Below are positions 9,370 to 19,215 of a DNA stretch of 64,000 bases, piece by piece. The DNA is from Cupriavidus numazuensis (GTDB lineage: Bacteria > Pseudomonadota > Gammaproteobacteria > Burkholderiales > Burkholderiaceae): the NCBI RefSeq assembly GCF_905397435.1, contig NZ_CAJPVI010000005.1, positions 124,001 through 188,000 on the forward strand. Direction: 5' to 3'. A model generated the notes under the pieces. That model did no database searches and was not told where the DNA came from. It was given only the letters and a program-made list of their open reading frames with translations. Numbering within the stretch: position 1 is the stretch's first letter; each line of letters begins with the position of its first letter. The translations under genes and the position numbers were made by a program.

Positions 9370-9375
9370 ATTCTA
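9370..9375 (-). promoter_or_regulatory. -10 box directly before purN
   Basis: TAGAAT on the minus strand is followed by six bases and then the purN ATG, so a normal transcription start would fall on the A of the start codon. No good -35 hexamer is visible at 16-18 bases. Confidence 0.45.
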
Positions 9376-9494
9376 CCAAGTGCAAGCGCTAAACTCTGCC
9401 AAAGCGAATACATTAGGCACTTAATTCACGATAATCGGAGATCCGGAGTGCAACCGGGATGCGACACCCGGGCTGTAAACCCCCATTTGATGGA

Positions 9495-9523
9495 TTGTGA
9501 CGCTTCGCACCCTCTGATAGAGT
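9495..9523 (+). promoter_or_regulatory. Candidate sigma-70 promoter of the response regulator gene
   Basis: TTGTGA (9495-9500), a 17-base spacer and TAGAGT (9518-9523) match four of six consensus positions each. Predicted transcription starts about 70 bases before the ATG at 9601. Confidence 0.5.
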
Positions 9524-9600
9524 GGGCCCTACGTCCACGCGCCAATTTTGTGCATGTTGGTGACAACAAGGACGAAACGGGAAATTAGACGGGAATTAGC

Positions 9601-10260
9601 ATGTCGAACGCTGCACCGACGTTGTTGGTGGTCGATGATCATCCTATGGCCTTGTCAGGCACTACCGCATTCCTGACGGAGGTGATGCCTGATGTTGCAG
9701 TCCACGCCGCTGGCAGCGCCAGGGAAGCGCTGACGAGCCTTCAGCAAGGCCTGCGCCCTGATATTGTGCTGCTCGATATCTGGCTGAACGACGGCACGGG
9801 TTTCGATGCCATGCAGACGTTCAAGACCGTGATTCCGGGCGCCCGCTTCATTTTCATGTCGGCCGAAGCCACGCCTGAAATCGTCGGGCGCGCCCGCGCG
9901 CTGTCGGCGTGTGGCTTCGTGGGCAAGCACCTGGACGCTCACGCCTTTACCTCCGCCGTGCGCAAGGTACTGGCCGGCGATACCTCGTTCCCGACCGATG
10001 AAGCCCTCAGCGGCCGCGCTCAGTCATTTGGACCGGCCCACGGGATTCCGGTCACGCCGGCCGAACTTGGCCTGACGCCTCGCCAGGGCTCCGTGCTCGC
10101 GCTGGTGCTCGAAGGCTTGCCCAACAAGGTAATCGCCCGCCGGCTCGGCCTGACGGAAAACACCGTAAAGGAACACGTGTCCGCCATCCTGCAGCGGCTT
10201 GGCGTGCGCACGCGCATGCAGGTCATGTCGCGCATGGAACGCTTTCGCCTGCGCCAGTAA
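9601..10260 (+). CDS. NarL/FixJ-type response regulator
   Basis: Two-domain DNA-binding regulator of 219 residues. The N-terminal receiver has the acidic pair DD (12-13), the phosphorylation site Asp59 in VLLDI, Ser87 in FMSAE and Lys109 in GFVGK. The C-terminal LuxR-type helix-turn-helix runs from LTPRQGSVLALVLEGL to TENTVKEHVSAILQRLGVRTR (about 158-205). It faces a membrane hybrid histidine kinase whose gene ends 19 bases away on the other strand. That suggests, but does not prove, that the two are partners. Target genes are unknown. Confidence 0.9.
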   Translation: MSNAAPTLLVVDDHPMALSGTTAFLTEVMPDVAVHAAGSAREALTSLQQGLRPDIVLLDIWLNDGTGFDAMQTFKTVIPGARFIFMSAEATPEIVGRARALSACGFVGKHLDAHAFTSAVRKVLAGDTSFPTDEALSGRAQSFGPAHGIPVTPAELGLTPRQGSVLALVLEGLPNKVIARRLGLTENTVKEHVSAILQRLGVRTRMQVMSRMERFRLRQ

Positions 10261-10274
10261 GGCGGAAGGCCGCC
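10261..10274. repeat. Short hairpin at the stop of the response regulator
   Basis: GGCGG/CCGCC with a four-base AAGG loop starts on the base after the TAA. It occupies most of the 19-base gap between the convergent regulator and kinase genes. No T-run. Confidence 0.35.
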
Positions 10275-10279
10275 CGCCC

Positions 10280-12136
10280 TCACCCCGCAGGGCGAAGCCA
10301 GCGGCGCAGCAGCATGCGCAGTGAAGCCGGATCGACTGGCTTTGGCAGCACGAAGTATCCCGCCTCCTCCGCTGCCGCCAGCGCGGCCGATTTCAAGTCT
10401 CCGGTCAGCAACGCACTGCGCGCCTGCGGCTGCGTGTTCTGCCAGCGCTCCAGCAGATCGAGGCCGTTTTCGCTGCCTGGCAGCCGCAGGTCGCAGAAGA
10501 TGATGTCCGGCCGCAACCCCTGAGCAAACAACATGTCCGCTTCCGCGCCATGCGCGGCGCATGCGACGCGGATACCCCAGGCCTCCATCAGCGCGATCCA
10601 GGCCTTGCGGATCTGGGTATCGTCGTCAACGACCAGCACCGAGCCTTGCAGCTTGTCCGGCTTGGATTCCTCGGCCGCGGCCATGGCGCGCATTTCGCGC
10701 ACGCTGGCGACTGTCTCATCCGGCACCGTGGCCAGCGCGAACCAGAAGACGGATCCCTTGCCCGGTACGGAACGCACGCCATAAGTGCCGCGCATCAGCC
10801 GCACGCATTCCTTGAAGATGGCCAGCCCCAGCCCAAGGCCCTGCGACGGATCGCGCTGCGGGTTGTGCACCTGGTAGTACGGCGAAAAGATGTCCGGAAG
10901 GTGATCGGGCAAGATGCCGGCGCCCGTGTCCCACACCTCCAGCCGCACATGCTTGCGGCGTTGCCGGGCCGTGACCAGCACGCCGCCGCGCTTGGTATAG
11001 CGCAGCGCGTTCTGCACCAGGTTGAATAGCGCGCGGCGCAGCAGCACCGGCTCGGCCATCGCAAAAAGCTCGTCGGGCACGCGCGGCGTCAGCGTCAGCC
11101 CGCTTTCGCGTGCATCGGTGGCAAACTGGCTCATCACGTCGCGGATCAGCGCGCTCAGCTCGCACGGCTCCAGCGTGGGTAGCACCTTGCGGCCCTCCAG
11201 CTTGGAGAGGTCAAGCAGCGAGCGGAACAACAAGTCGATGGTTTGTGTGCCCGCCGCGACCTGCTCCACCAGCGGATGCAGCACCGTGGACTGGTTGCGC
11301 GCGCGCAGCGCTTCCACGAGCATCACCAGCGCATGCACGGGCTGGCGCAGGTCGTGGCTGGCCGCGGCCAGGAAGCGCGATTTCTCCTCGCTCGCGTGGA
11401 GTGCCCGCTCCTTTTCCTCCTGGAACTGCTTGGCCAGGCGGCGGCTGTCGCCTTCGAGCTGGATCGCCCTGACCAGCGTGCCCTGCAGGCCGAGCGCATG
11501 GCGGCCCAGCATCATCGCGTAAATGACCAGCAGCAACTGCACGTAGATGCCATGCCCCGGGAATGCGATCTCGGCCATCAGCAGATTCGGCACCAGGATG
11601 GGAATCCCCGCATAGGCCAGGTTCGATGGCACGGGCGCCTGGGATACCGCGCCACCGGCCAGCACGCCCAGGCTCAACAGGTAAAGCACGCTCGAGAACA
11701 CCGCCGAGCCTGTATACATGTGGAGCAGCGCCGAACTGCCCCAGGTCACCCCGGTCAGGAACGCCAGCGCGCGCATATTGCCCCACCACTTGCGCGTGTG
11801 CGCGGAACGGCTCATGGACGCGCCGTCACGCTGGTAGCCCAGGTAAAACCACAGGCCGCCGGCGACCAACACCAGCATCACGGCGCCCCAGCCGAGCAGC
11901 GCGGCATGGTCGGCCGAGTTCCAGAAGGTCAGGATGGTCAGCGCCGGTAGCAGTACGGCCGCCACCGCGCCCGACGGCGACGTCTTGTGGACGATGGCCA
12001 TCAGCTTGGCCCGCGTCTCGGTATCGAGCTGGGCGCCGGGAGGCGGCAGAATTCGCGGCAACAGCCGGTTGAGCAGCGCGTTCAAGTGAATGTGCGGAGG
12101 GAAGCGCGGGCGCCGGCAAGCATGCTTCGCGCCCAT
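10280..12136 (-). CDS. Membrane hybrid sensor histidine kinase with C-terminal receiver
   Basis: 618 residues. About six hydrophobic segments lie between residues 55 and 215 with no obvious periplasmic sensor domain, so the signal is probably sensed in or at the membrane. The dimerisation/phosphoacceptor helix holds His261 in AAASHDLRQP. The ATPase domain shows the N-box NLVQNALRYT (372-381), VWDTGAGI (401-408) and GLGLGLAIF (433-441). The attached receiver (about 498-618) has DDD, Asp549 in FCDLRLPG and Lys599 in LPKP, so it should accept phosphate. It is convergent with the NarL-type regulator at 9601, the likely output partner. The N-terminal start is uncertain: the first 20 residues are basic and poorly conserved in style. 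Confidence 0.88.
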   Translation of the reverse strand: MGAKHACRRPRFPPHIHLNALLNRLLPRILPPPGAQLDTETRAKLMAIVHKTSPSGAVAAVLLPALTILTFWNSADHAALLGWGAVMLVLVAGGLWFYLGYQRDGASMSRSAHTRKWWGNMRALAFLTGVTWGSSALLHMYTGSAVFSSVLYLLSLGVLAGGAVSQAPVPSNLAYAGIPILVPNLLMAEIAFPGHGIYVQLLLVIYAMMLGRHALGLQGTLVRAIQLEGDSRRLAKQFQEEKERALHASEEKSRFLAAASHDLRQPVHALVMLVEALRARNQSTVLHPLVEQVAAGTQTIDLLFRSLLDLSKLEGRKVLPTLEPCELSALIRDVMSQFATDARESGLTLTPRVPDELFAMAEPVLLRRALFNLVQNALRYTKRGGVLVTARQRRKHVRLEVWDTGAGILPDHLPDIFSPYYQVHNPQRDPSQGLGLGLAIFKECVRLMRGTYGVRSVPGKGSVFWFALATVPDETVASVREMRAMAAAEESKPDKLQGSVLVVDDDTQIRKAWIALMEAWGIRVACAAHGAEADMLFAQGLRPDIIFCDLRLPGSENGLDLLERWQNTQPQARSALLTGDLKSAALAAAEEAGYFVLPKPVDPASLRMLLRRWLRPAG

Positions 12137-12263
12137 CGTGGGTGATGCATATCATGCCGCGTTTTGCGGCATCGCGCCACGGCGGTGGGCCGATTGCGCC
12201 ACAAAAACAGCGACTTGGCCCTGCGGATGGGCACCCGGAAGGGGCAATCGGACCCATTCGCCT

Positions 12264-12269
12264 TATAAT
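12264..12269 (+). promoter_or_regulatory. -10 box upstream of ribF
   Basis: Perfect TATAAT 35 bases before the GTG of ribF; no convincing -35 hexamer. Confidence 0.5.
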
Positions 12270-12303
12270 GCTCGCTTTACCCGAATCATTTCCCGCCGTC
12301 CCC

Positions 12304-13311
12304 GTGAAAGTCTTCCGCGGCTTGCCCAACGCCGAGAGCCGGGCGCCCTGCGCGCTCACCATCGGCAATTTCGACGGTGTGCATCGCGGCCACCAGTCGC
12401 TGCTTGCGCGTGCGCGTGCGGCGGCCGACGCGCGCGGCCTGCCACTGTGCGTGATGACGTTCGAGCCGCATCCGCGCGAATTCTTTACTCCGGACAAGGC
12501 ACCGACCCGCATCGCCCTGCTGCGCGACAAGCTCGAAAGCCTGCGCCGCAACGGCGTCGACCGTGTCGTGGTGGAGCACTTCAACGCCCACTTCGCCGGC
12601 CAGTCGCCGCAGGCATTTGTCGAGAACGTGCTCTGGCATGGCCTGCATGCGCGCTGGGTGCTGGTCGGGGATGATTTCCGCTTCGGCGCCAAGCGTGCCG
12701 GCGATTTCACCTACCTACAGGACGCCGGCCGCCGCTTTGGCTTCGACGTCGAGCAGATGGGTTCGGTGTCCGAAGGCGGCATCCGCATCTCGAGCTCGGC
12801 CGTGCGCCAGGCGCTGGCCGATGGCGATCTCGAGCACGCGCGACGCCTGCTTGGCCACGGCTACGCGATCAGCGGCCATGTGATCCACGGCCGCAAGCTG
12901 GGCCGCGACCTCGGCTTCCCGACGCTGAACCTGCGTATCTCGCACAAGCGCCCGGCGGTCAATGGCATTTTCGTGGTGCAGGTGCACGGCATTGCGGATC
13001 ATCCGCTGCCCGGCGTGGCCAGCATCGGCGTACGCCCAACCATCGAGGATGCGGGCCGGGTGCTGCTTGAAGTCCACCTGTTCGACGTCAACGAGAACCT
13101 GTACGGCAAGCTGATCCGGGTCGAGTTCATGAAGAAGCTGCGCGATGAGGCGCGTTTCGACAACCTGGAAGACCTGACCGCGGCCATCGCCAAGGACAGC
13201 GCCGAGGCACGCGCCTTCTTTGGCCTGACCGCACCGGACGCCCACACCGGCCGTGCCGAGGGCACGGGCGGCCGCGACTTCGCCACGTCCGCCACCGACC
13301 GAATTAGCTAG
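12304..13311 (+). CDS. ribF: Bifunctional riboflavin kinase / FAD synthetase
   Basis: Makes FMN from riboflavin and then FAD from FMN. The N-terminal nucleotidyltransferase domain shows LTIGNFDGVHRGHQ (18-31) and TFEPHPREFF. The C-terminal kinase domain has GRKLGRDLGFPTLNL and SIGVRPTIED. The start is taken as GTG at 12304 (product MKVFRGLPNAES, 335 residues). The in-frame upstream stretch of 54 codons contains the promoter-like TATAAT and does not look coding. It precedes ileS and lspA, the order ribF-ileS-lspA being common in proteobacteria. A GC-rich hairpin starts four bases after the stop. Confidence 0.94.
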   Translation: MKVFRGLPNAESRAPCALTIGNFDGVHRGHQSLLARARAAADARGLPLCVMTFEPHPREFFTPDKAPTRIALLRDKLESLRRNGVDRVVVEHFNAHFAGQSPQAFVENVLWHGLHARWVLVGDDFRFGAKRAGDFTYLQDAGRRFGFDVEQMGSVSEGGIRISSSAVRQALADGDLEHARRLLGHGYAISGHVIHGRKLGRDLGFPTLNLRISHKRPAVNGIFVVQVHGIADHPLPGVASIGVRPTIEDAGRVLLEVHLFDVNENLYGKLIRVEFMKKLRDEARFDNLEDLTAAIAKDSAEARAFFGLTAPDAHTGRAEGTGGRDFATSATDRIS

Positions 13312-13315
13312 CGGC

Positions 13316-13335
13316 CCGGCACCCCGCGGTGCCGG
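13316..13335. repeat. Stop-proximal hairpin after ribF
   Basis: CCGGCACC/GGTGCCGG, an eight-base perfect stem with a CCGC loop, begins four bases after the ribF TAG. No T-run follows, and ileS starts 108 bases downstream, so it may cause partial or Rho-assisted termination or protect a 3' end. Confidence 0.5.
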
Positions 13336-13443
13336 TTCGCGCTCCGCCTCATCCCGACTTTCCTGCGCGCACGCCATACGCGGCCCCTGCGCGGCCCCGA
13401 TATGGGCCCGGTGCGCGCCAAACGAATTGCCCCGAGAATCGAC

Positions 13444-16335
13444 ATGTCCAACGACAAACGCGCCAAGCCCGAGAAAAGCAAGTATCCGGTCAATCTGCTG
13501 GACACCACCTTCCCGATGCGCGGCGACCTGCCCAAGCGTGAACCGCAGTGGGTCAAGCAGTGGCAGGACAAGCAGCTCTACAAGAAGATCCGCGCGGCGC
13601 GCAAGGGTGCGAAGAAGTTCGTGCTGCACGACGGCCCGCCGTACGCCAACGGCGACATCCACATCGGCCACGCCGTCAACAAGGTCCTCAAGGACATGAT
13701 CGTCAAGGCGCGCGGACTGAGCGGCCTGGATGCCGTCTACGTGCCCGGCTGGGACTGCCACGGCATGCCGATCGAGATCCAGATCGAGAAGCAGTTCGGC
13801 AAGGGCCTGCCCGTGCAGGAAGTCCAGGCCAAGGCGCGTGCCTACGCCACCGAGCAGATCAAGCGCCAGATGGTGGACTTCGAGCGTCTGGGCGTGCTCG
13901 GCGACTGGGGCCATCCGTACCTGACCATGAACTACAGCAACGAGGCCGACGAACTCCGCGCCCTCGGCAAGATCATGGAAAAGGGCTATGTGTTCCGCGG
14001 CCTGAAGCCCGTGAACTGGTGCTTCGACTGCGGCTCGGCACTGGCCGAGGCAGAGGTCGAGTACAAGGACAAGGTCGACCTGTCGATCGACGTGGGCTTC
14101 CCGTTCGCCGAGACGGACAAGCTGGCGCACGCTTTCAAGCTTTCGATCGAGCAGGTCAACGCCAAGCCGGGCTGGATCGTGATCTGGACCACCACGCCGT
14201 GGACGATCCCGAGCAACCAGGCGCTCAACGTGCACCCGGAAGTGGAGTACGCGCTGGTCGACACGCCGCGCGGCTACCTGATCCTGGCCACCGAGCGCGT
14301 CGAGGAACAGCTCAAGGTCTACGAACTCGAAGGCAAGGTCGTGGCCACCACCACGGGCGCCGCGCTGTCGGAAATCCGCTTCCATCATCCGCTCGCCAAG
14401 ATGGACGCCGGCTATGACCGCCTGTCGCCGATCTACCTGGGTGACTACGTGACCACCGACACCGGCTCGGGCATCGTGCACTCGGCCCCGGCCTACGGCG
14501 TGGAAGATTTCCAGTCGTGCAAGGCGCACGGCATGAGCGACCACGACATCATCAGCCCGGTGATGGGCAACGGCGTGTATGCGGGCACGCTGCCGCTGTT
14601 CGGCGGCCTGTCGATCTGGGACGCGAACCCGAAGATCGTCGAGGTGCTGAAGGCGTCCGGCAACCTGTTCAACTCGCACAAGTACACCCACAGCTACATG
14701 CACTGCTGGCGCCACAAGACGCCGATCATCTACCGCGCCACGTCGCAGTGGTTCGCGGGCATGGACGTGGATCCGGTCGAGCAAGACGGCAAGACCGTGC
14801 CGACGCTGCGCGAAACCGCGCTGGCCGGCATCGAGGCGACCGAGTTCTACCCGTCATGGGGCAAGCAGCGCCTGCACAATATGATCGCCAACCGCCCGGA
14901 CTGGACGCTGTCGCGCCAGCGCCAGTGGGGTGTGCCGATGGCCTTCTTCGTGCACAAGGAAACCGGCGCGCTGCATCCGCGCACGCCCGAGCTTCTGGAA
15001 GAAGTGGCGAAGCGCGTCGAGCAGCACGGCATCGAAGCGTGGCAAACGCTGGACGCCAAGGACCTGCTCGGCGACGAAGCCGACCAGTACGAAAAGAACC
15101 GCGACACGCTCGACGTGTGGTTCGATTCGGGCACCACGCACTGGACCGTGATCCGCGGCTCGCACCGCGACGACCTGTACGATCCGTCCGCCGATGAAGC
15201 CGATGGCCGCCTCGCCGACCTGTACCTCGAAGGCTCGGACCAGCACCGCGGCTGGTTCCACTCGTCGCTGCTGACCGCGTCGATGCTGTATGGCAAGCCG
15301 CCTTACAAGGCACTGCTGACGCACGGCTTCACCGTGGACGGCGAAGGCCGCAAGATGTCCAAGTCGGTCGGCAACACCGTGTCGCCGCAGGACATCGCCA
15401 ACAAGATGGGCGCGGAAATCATCCGCCTGTGGGTGGCCTCGACCGACTACTCGGGCGAATTGTCGATCTCCGACGAGATCCTGAAGCGCGTGGTGGAAAG
15501 CTATCGCCGCATCCGCAACACGTTGCGCTTCCTGCTGTCGAACCTGTCCGACTACGACCACAGCAAGCACGCGCTGCCGGCCTCGGAATGGCTCGAGATC
15601 GACCGCTATGCCGTGGCTCTGACCGAGCGCCTGCAGAAGGAAGTGCTGTCGCACTACGACGCGTACGAGTTCCACCCGGTGGTCGCCAAGCTGCAGACGT
15701 TCTGCTCGGAAGACCTGGGCGGCTTCTACCTGGACGTGCTGAAGGATCGCCTCTACACCACCGCAGCGGACTCGAAGGCCCGCCGCGCGGCGCAGAACGC
15801 GCTCTATCACATCACGCAAGCCATGCTGCACTGGATGGCGCCGTTCCTGTCGTTCACCGCCGAGGAAGCCTGGCAGGTGTTCGCACACGGCACCGGCCAC
15901 ACCGACACCATCTTCACGAGCACGTACTACACGCTGCCCGAAGTGGACCAGGCCGACGACCTGCTGCAGAAGTGGCACAGCCTGCGCGAAGTGCGTGCAG
16001 AGGTCACCAAGCAGCTTGAAGCGGTGCGCGTGGAAGGCGCGATCGGCTCGTCGCTGCAGGCCGAGGTCAACATCCAGGCCGGCGGCCCGGTGCTGGCCGC
16101 GCTGCAGAGCCTGGGTGACGACCTGCGCTTCGTGCTGCTGACGTCGGCTGCCACGGTCACGCACGCGCCGGAAGCCGGCGACCTGCTGGTCACGGTGGCG
16201 GCATCGACGCACGCCAAGTGCGAGCGCTGCTGGCACTACCGCGCCGACGTCGGCCAGAACCCGGACCATCCGACCCTTTGCGGCCGCTGCGACAGCAACC
16301 TGTTCGGCGCCGGTGAACACAGGAGCCATGCCTGA
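13444..16335 (+). CDS. ileS: Isoleucyl-tRNA synthetase
   Basis: Class I synthetase charging tRNA-Ile, 963 residues. The HIGH motif is HIGH at 73-76 (in [11 protein letters not shown]) and the KMSKS loop KMSKS is at about 637-641. The editing domain lies between them ([14 protein letters not shown] and [13 protein letters not shown]). A C-terminal zinc finger is formed by CERCWHY and CGRCD. The ATG at 13444 gives the expected [25 protein letters not shown] N-terminus; the frame is open 14 codons further upstream. The TGA overlaps the lspA ATG by one base, so lspA translation is coupled to it. Confidence 0.97.
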   Translation: MSNDKRAKPEKSKYPVNLLDTTFPMRGDLPKREPQWVKQWQDKQLYKKIRAARKGAKKFVLHDGPPYANGDIHIGHAVNKVLKDMIVKARGLSGLDAVYVPGWDCHGMPIEIQIEKQFGKGLPVQEVQAKARAYATEQIKRQMVDFERLGVLGDWGHPYLTMNYSNEADELRALGKIMEKGYVFRGLKPVNWCFDCGSALAEAEVEYKDKVDLSIDVGFPFAETDKLAHAFKLSIEQVNAKPGWIVIWTTTPWTIPSNQALNVHPEVEYALVDTPRGYLILATERVEEQLKVYELEGKVVATTTGAALSEIRFHHPLAKMDAGYDRLSPIYLGDYVTTDTGSGIVHSAPAYGVEDFQSCKAHGMSDHDIISPVMGNGVYAGTLPLFGGLSIWDANPKIVEVLKASGNLFNSHKYTHSYMHCWRHKTPIIYRATSQWFAGMDVDPVEQDGKTVPTLRETALAGIEATEFYPSWGKQRLHNMIANRPDWTLSRQRQWGVPMAFFVHKETGALHPRTPELLEEVAKRVEQHGIEAWQTLDAKDLLGDEADQYEKNRDTLDVWFDSGTTHWTVIRGSHRDDLYDPSADEADGRLADLYLEGSDQHRGWFHSSLLTASMLYGKPPYKALLTHGFTVDGEGRKMSKSVGNTVSPQDIANKMGAEIIRLWVASTDYSGELSISDEILKRVVESYRRIRNTLRFLLSNLSDYDHSKHALPASEWLEIDRYAVALTERLQKEVLSHYDAYEFHPVVAKLQTFCSEDLGGFYLDVLKDRLYTTAADSKARRAAQNALYHITQAMLHWMAPFLSFTAEEAWQVFAHGTGHTDTIFTSTYYTLPEVDQADDLLQKWHSLREVRAEVTKQLEAVRVEGAIGSSLQAEVNIQAGGPVLAALQSLGDDLRFVLLTSAATVTHAPEAGDLLVTVAASTHAKCERCWHYRADVGQNPDHPTLCGRCDSNLFGAGEHRSHA

Positions 16336-16865
16336 TGGCATCGACCACGTCCCGTTCCGCCCGCCCCGCACGCCGCAATAACAAGGCGTCGGGCAACACC
16401 ACGCCGCTGCTGTGGATGGCGTTCGCCCTGCTGGTGGTGGTGCTGGACCAGTTCTTCAAGATCGTCATCGTGCGTACGTTCACGTACGGCGAATCGCGCC
16501 CGGTGACGCGCTTCTTCAACCTGGTCCTGGTGTACAACAAGGGCGCGGCGTTCAGCTTCCTGGCCGACGCCGGCGGCTGGCAGCGCTGGTTCTTTACCGG
16601 GCTCGGGCTCGTGGTCGGCGCGTTCATCGTCTGGCTGCTGTACCGCCATACGGGGCAGAAGCTGTTCTGCTTCGCCGTGTCGCTGATCCTCGGCGGCGCA
16701 GTGGGCAACGTGGTCGACCGCGTGATCTACGGCCACGTGATCGACTTCCTCGACTTCTACGTGCGCAACTATCACTGGCCAGCCTTCAACGTGGCCGACT
16801 GCGCCATTACCGTGGGTGCGGTGCTGCTGATCGTCGACGAGCTGCGGCGCGTGCGCAAGCACTAA
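16335..16865 (+). CDS. lspA: Lipoprotein signal peptidase (signal peptidase II)
   Basis: Inner-membrane aspartyl protease that removes signal peptides from diacylated prolipoproteins. It is 176 residues with four transmembrane helices and a basic N-terminal extension of about 22 residues before the first helix. The catalytic aspartates are D128 in NVVDR and D155 in FNVADCAI, 27 residues apart as in E. coli D114/D141. The ileS-lspA overlap is the conserved arrangement of this pair. Confidence 0.95.
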   Translation: MASTTSRSARPARRNNKASGNTTPLLWMAFALLVVVLDQFFKIVIVRTFTYGESRPVTRFFNLVLVYNKGAAFSFLADAGGWQRWFFTGLGLVVGAFIVWLLYRHTGQKLFCFAVSLILGGAVGNVVDRVIYGHVIDFLDFYVRNYHWPAFNVADCAITVGAVLLIVDELRRVRKH

Positions 16866-16872
16866 GCCGCCG

Positions 16873-16896
16873 CCGGCAGCCTGCGCAGGCTGCCGG
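16873..16896. repeat. 24-bp perfect palindrome after lspA
   Basis: The 24 bases from 16873 to 16896 are an exact inverted repeat (left arm CCGGCAGCCTGC), starting seven bases after the lspA stop and 36 bases before coaBC. It is very stable as an RNA hairpin but has no T-run. Confidence 0.55.
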
Positions 16897-16931
16897 TATC
16901 ATGCCGAAACCCAATCTCTGACGAGCCTTCC

Positions 16932-18134
16932 ATGGATTTGCGCGGCAAGCACATCGTTCTCGGCCTGACCGGCGGCATCGCCTGCTACAAGTCGGCCGAG
17001 CTGGTCCGCCTGCTGACCAAGGCCGGTGCCACGGTTCAGGTGGCGATGACCGAAGCGGCGACCCATTTCATCACCCCCGTCACGATGCAGGCCCTGTCGG
17101 GCCGCCCGGTGTTCCTGTCGCAGTGGGATGCGCGCGTCGACAACAACATGGCGCACATCGACCTCTCGCGCGAGGCCGACGCCATCGTGATCGCGCCCGC
17201 GTCGACGGACTTCCTGGCCAAGCTGGCCAACGGCCTGTGCGACGACCTGCTGACCACGCTGTGCATCGCGCGCGACTGTCCGCTGCTCGTGGCACCAGCC
17301 ATGAACCGCCAGATGTGGGCCGCAGCGCCGACACAACGCAATGCGGCGCAACTGCGTGCCGATGGCGTCGTCATCCTTGGCCCGGGCAGCGGCGACCAGG
17401 CCTGCGGCGAAGTCGGCGACGGCCGCATGCTTGAGCCCGAAGAGCTGGTCGACGACATCATCGCGTTCTTCCAGCCCAAGCCGCTGGCAGGCAAGCGCGT
17501 GCTGATCACCGCGGGCCCGACGTTCGAAGCGATCGACCCGGTGCGCGGCATCACCAACCTGTCCTCGGGCAAGATGGGCTTTTCGATCGCGCGCGCCGCG
17601 CGCGAGGCTGGCGCCGACGTGCGGCTCGTCTCCGGCCCGACTGGCCTGCCTACGCCGCGCGGCGTGGTGCGCAGCGACGTGCGCAGCGCCCAGCAGATGC
17701 ATGACTCGGTACTGGCCCAACTGCACGGCGTTGACGTGTTCATCGCGGTCGCCGCCGTGGCCGACTGGCGTCCCGCCGAGGTCGCCCAGCAGAAGCTCAA
17801 GAAGGCCAACGACACCGACACGCCGACGCTGCAGTTCGTGCAGAACCCGGACATCCTCGCCACCGTGGCGGCACGCGCCGATGCGCCCTACTGCGTCGGC
17901 TTTGCCGCGGAGAGCGAGAACCTTGAGCAATACGGCGAGCAGAAGCGCCAGCGCAAGGGTGTACCGCTGCTGGTCGGCAATATCGGCCACCATACCTTCG
18001 GCCTCGACGACAACGAGATCGTGCTGTTCGATGCCGCGGGCATGACGCGCCTGCCGCGCGCCGACAAGCTGACGCTGGCGCGCCAGCTGGTGGCCGCCAT
18101 CGGCCAGCGCTTGCCGGGCCGCGCCCAACCCTGA
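16932..18134 (+). CDS. coaBC: Bifunctional phosphopantothenoylcysteine decarboxylase / phosphopantothenate-cysteine ligase
   Basis: Two consecutive steps of coenzyme A synthesis in one 400-residue protein. The N-terminal FMN-binding decarboxylase has GGIACYKS, catalytic His75 in MAHIDL, PAMN (122-125) and the catalytic Cys158 in GDQACGEVGDGRM, the same numbering as E. coli. The C-terminal ligase domain begins near GKRVLITAGPTFEAIDPVR and contains the KLKKAND segment that carries the key lysine. It is followed six bases later by a flavin-dependent oxidoreductase and then by dut; in many proteobacteria coaBC (dfp) and dut are direct neighbours. Confidence 0.96.
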   Translation: MDLRGKHIVLGLTGGIACYKSAELVRLLTKAGATVQVAMTEAATHFITPVTMQALSGRPVFLSQWDARVDNNMAHIDLSREADAIVIAPASTDFLAKLANGLCDDLLTTLCIARDCPLLVAPAMNRQMWAAAPTQRNAAQLRADGVVILGPGSGDQACGEVGDGRMLEPEELVDDIIAFFQPKPLAGKRVLITAGPTFEAIDPVRGITNLSSGKMGFSIARAAREAGADVRLVSGPTGLPTPRGVVRSDVRSAQQMHDSVLAQLHGVDVFIAVAAVADWRPAEVAQQKLKKANDTDTPTLQFVQNPDILATVAARADAPYCVGFAAESENLEQYGEQKRQRKGVPLLVGNIGHHTFGLDDNEIVLFDAAGMTRLPRADKLTLARQLVAAIGQRLPGRAQP

Positions 18135-18140
18135 CGCATC

Positions 18141-19166
18141 ATGACAGTGAACCGACCCCGACTGCGCCTGTCTGTGCTCGACCAGAGCCCGGTGATTGCA
18201 GGCCATTCTGCCCGTGACGCGCTGGCTGCCACCGTAGAACTGGCGCAGATGGCCGACGCGCTTGGCTACACGCGCTACTGGTGCGCCGAGCACCATGGCC
18301 TGCGCGGCGTCTCCAACCCGGCGCCCGAAGTCATGCTGGCGCGCATTGGCAGCGTCACGCAGCGCATCCGGCTCGGCTCGGGCGGCGTGATGCTGCCCTA
18401 CTACAGCCCGTTCAAAGTCGCCGAGCAGTTCCGCATGCTCGAAGGACTGTTCCCGAATCGCATCGACCTCGGCGTAGGCCGCGCGCCTGGCGGCGATATG
18501 CGCACCGCGCAGGCCGTGGCGATGGGCCAGTACGATCGCGGCTCGCAGTTCGAGGAGCAGGTGCGTGACCTTGCGTGCCTGCTGAGCGGCGAGGTCCCTC
18601 CCGGCCATCTCGCTGAAGGTGTCTTGCTGCAGCCCGTCGTCGATACGCGGCCCGAACTGTGGGTGCTTGGTTCGAGCGACTACGGCGGTGCACTGGCCGC
18701 AAAGCTTGGGCTGCGCTTTGCGTTTGCGCACTTCATCAACGCGCACACCGGCCACCATGTCGCTCGGCAGTATCGCGAAGACTTCGAGGCCGGCTATGCG
18801 GACCAGCCTTACAGCGCCGCCGCAATCTTCGTGATCTGCGCTGACACCGACGCCGAAGCGGCCGAACTGGAGCGCGCGGTGGACCTGCGCCGCCTGCAGA
18901 TGGCCTACGGCGTCAACGCACCAATTCCTTCGCTGGAGCAGGCCGAAAGCCATATCCCGACCGAACGCGACCGCCTGATCATCGAACGCGAGCGCCCGCG
19001 CACGATTTGCGGCACGCCTGAACGCGTGGCCGAGCGCATGCTCGCGCTGCGCGAGCAATTCGCCGCGGACGAGCTTGTCGTGCTCAGCGTAACCGCCACC
19101 TACGCCGCAAGGCTGCGCACGTACGAACTGCTCGCCGAAGCGTTCGAACTGAATTCCGAAAACTGA
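18141..19166 (+). CDS. Luciferase-like (LLM class, MsnO8-type) flavin-dependent oxidoreductase
   Basis: 341-residue protein of the bacterial luciferase superfamily, which uses FMNH2 or F420. The family start LSVLDQSPV is followed by YTRYWCAEHHG, GSGGVMLPYYSPFKVAEQFRMLE and RIDLGVGRAPGGD, all typical of the MsnO8 subgroup. The substrate is unknown. It lies six bases after coaBC and 49 bases before dut, so it is co-transcribed with coaBC; the link to CoA or nucleotide metabolism is positional only. Confidence 0.85.
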   Translation: MTVNRPRLRLSVLDQSPVIAGHSARDALAATVELAQMADALGYTRYWCAEHHGLRGVSNPAPEVMLARIGSVTQRIRLGSGGVMLPYYSPFKVAEQFRMLEGLFPNRIDLGVGRAPGGDMRTAQAVAMGQYDRGSQFEEQVRDLACLLSGEVPPGHLAEGVLLQPVVDTRPELWVLGSSDYGGALAAKLGLRFAFAHFINAHTGHHVARQYREDFEAGYADQPYSAAAIFVICADTDAEAAELERAVDLRRLQMAYGVNAPIPSLEQAESHIPTERDRLIIERERPRTICGTPERVAERMLALREQFAADELVVLSVTATYAARLRTYELLAEAFELNSEN

Positions 19167-19171
19167 CGTCC

Positions 19172-19190
19172 GGCCGGGTAATGCCCGGCC
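19172..19190. repeat. Stop-proximal hairpin between the LLM gene and dut
   Basis: GGCCGGG/CCCGGCC with a five-base loop starts five bases after the stop of the oxidoreductase gene. No T-run; dut begins 25 bases further on. Confidence 0.5.
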
Positions 19191-19215
19191 TGCGACTGCC
19201 TGAACCCATCCCGAA

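Noticed and set aside
12715..14784. A 689-codon frame antisense to ribF and ileS
   Set aside because: It crosses two well-supported genes, has no recognisable domain and is best explained by third-position GC bias.
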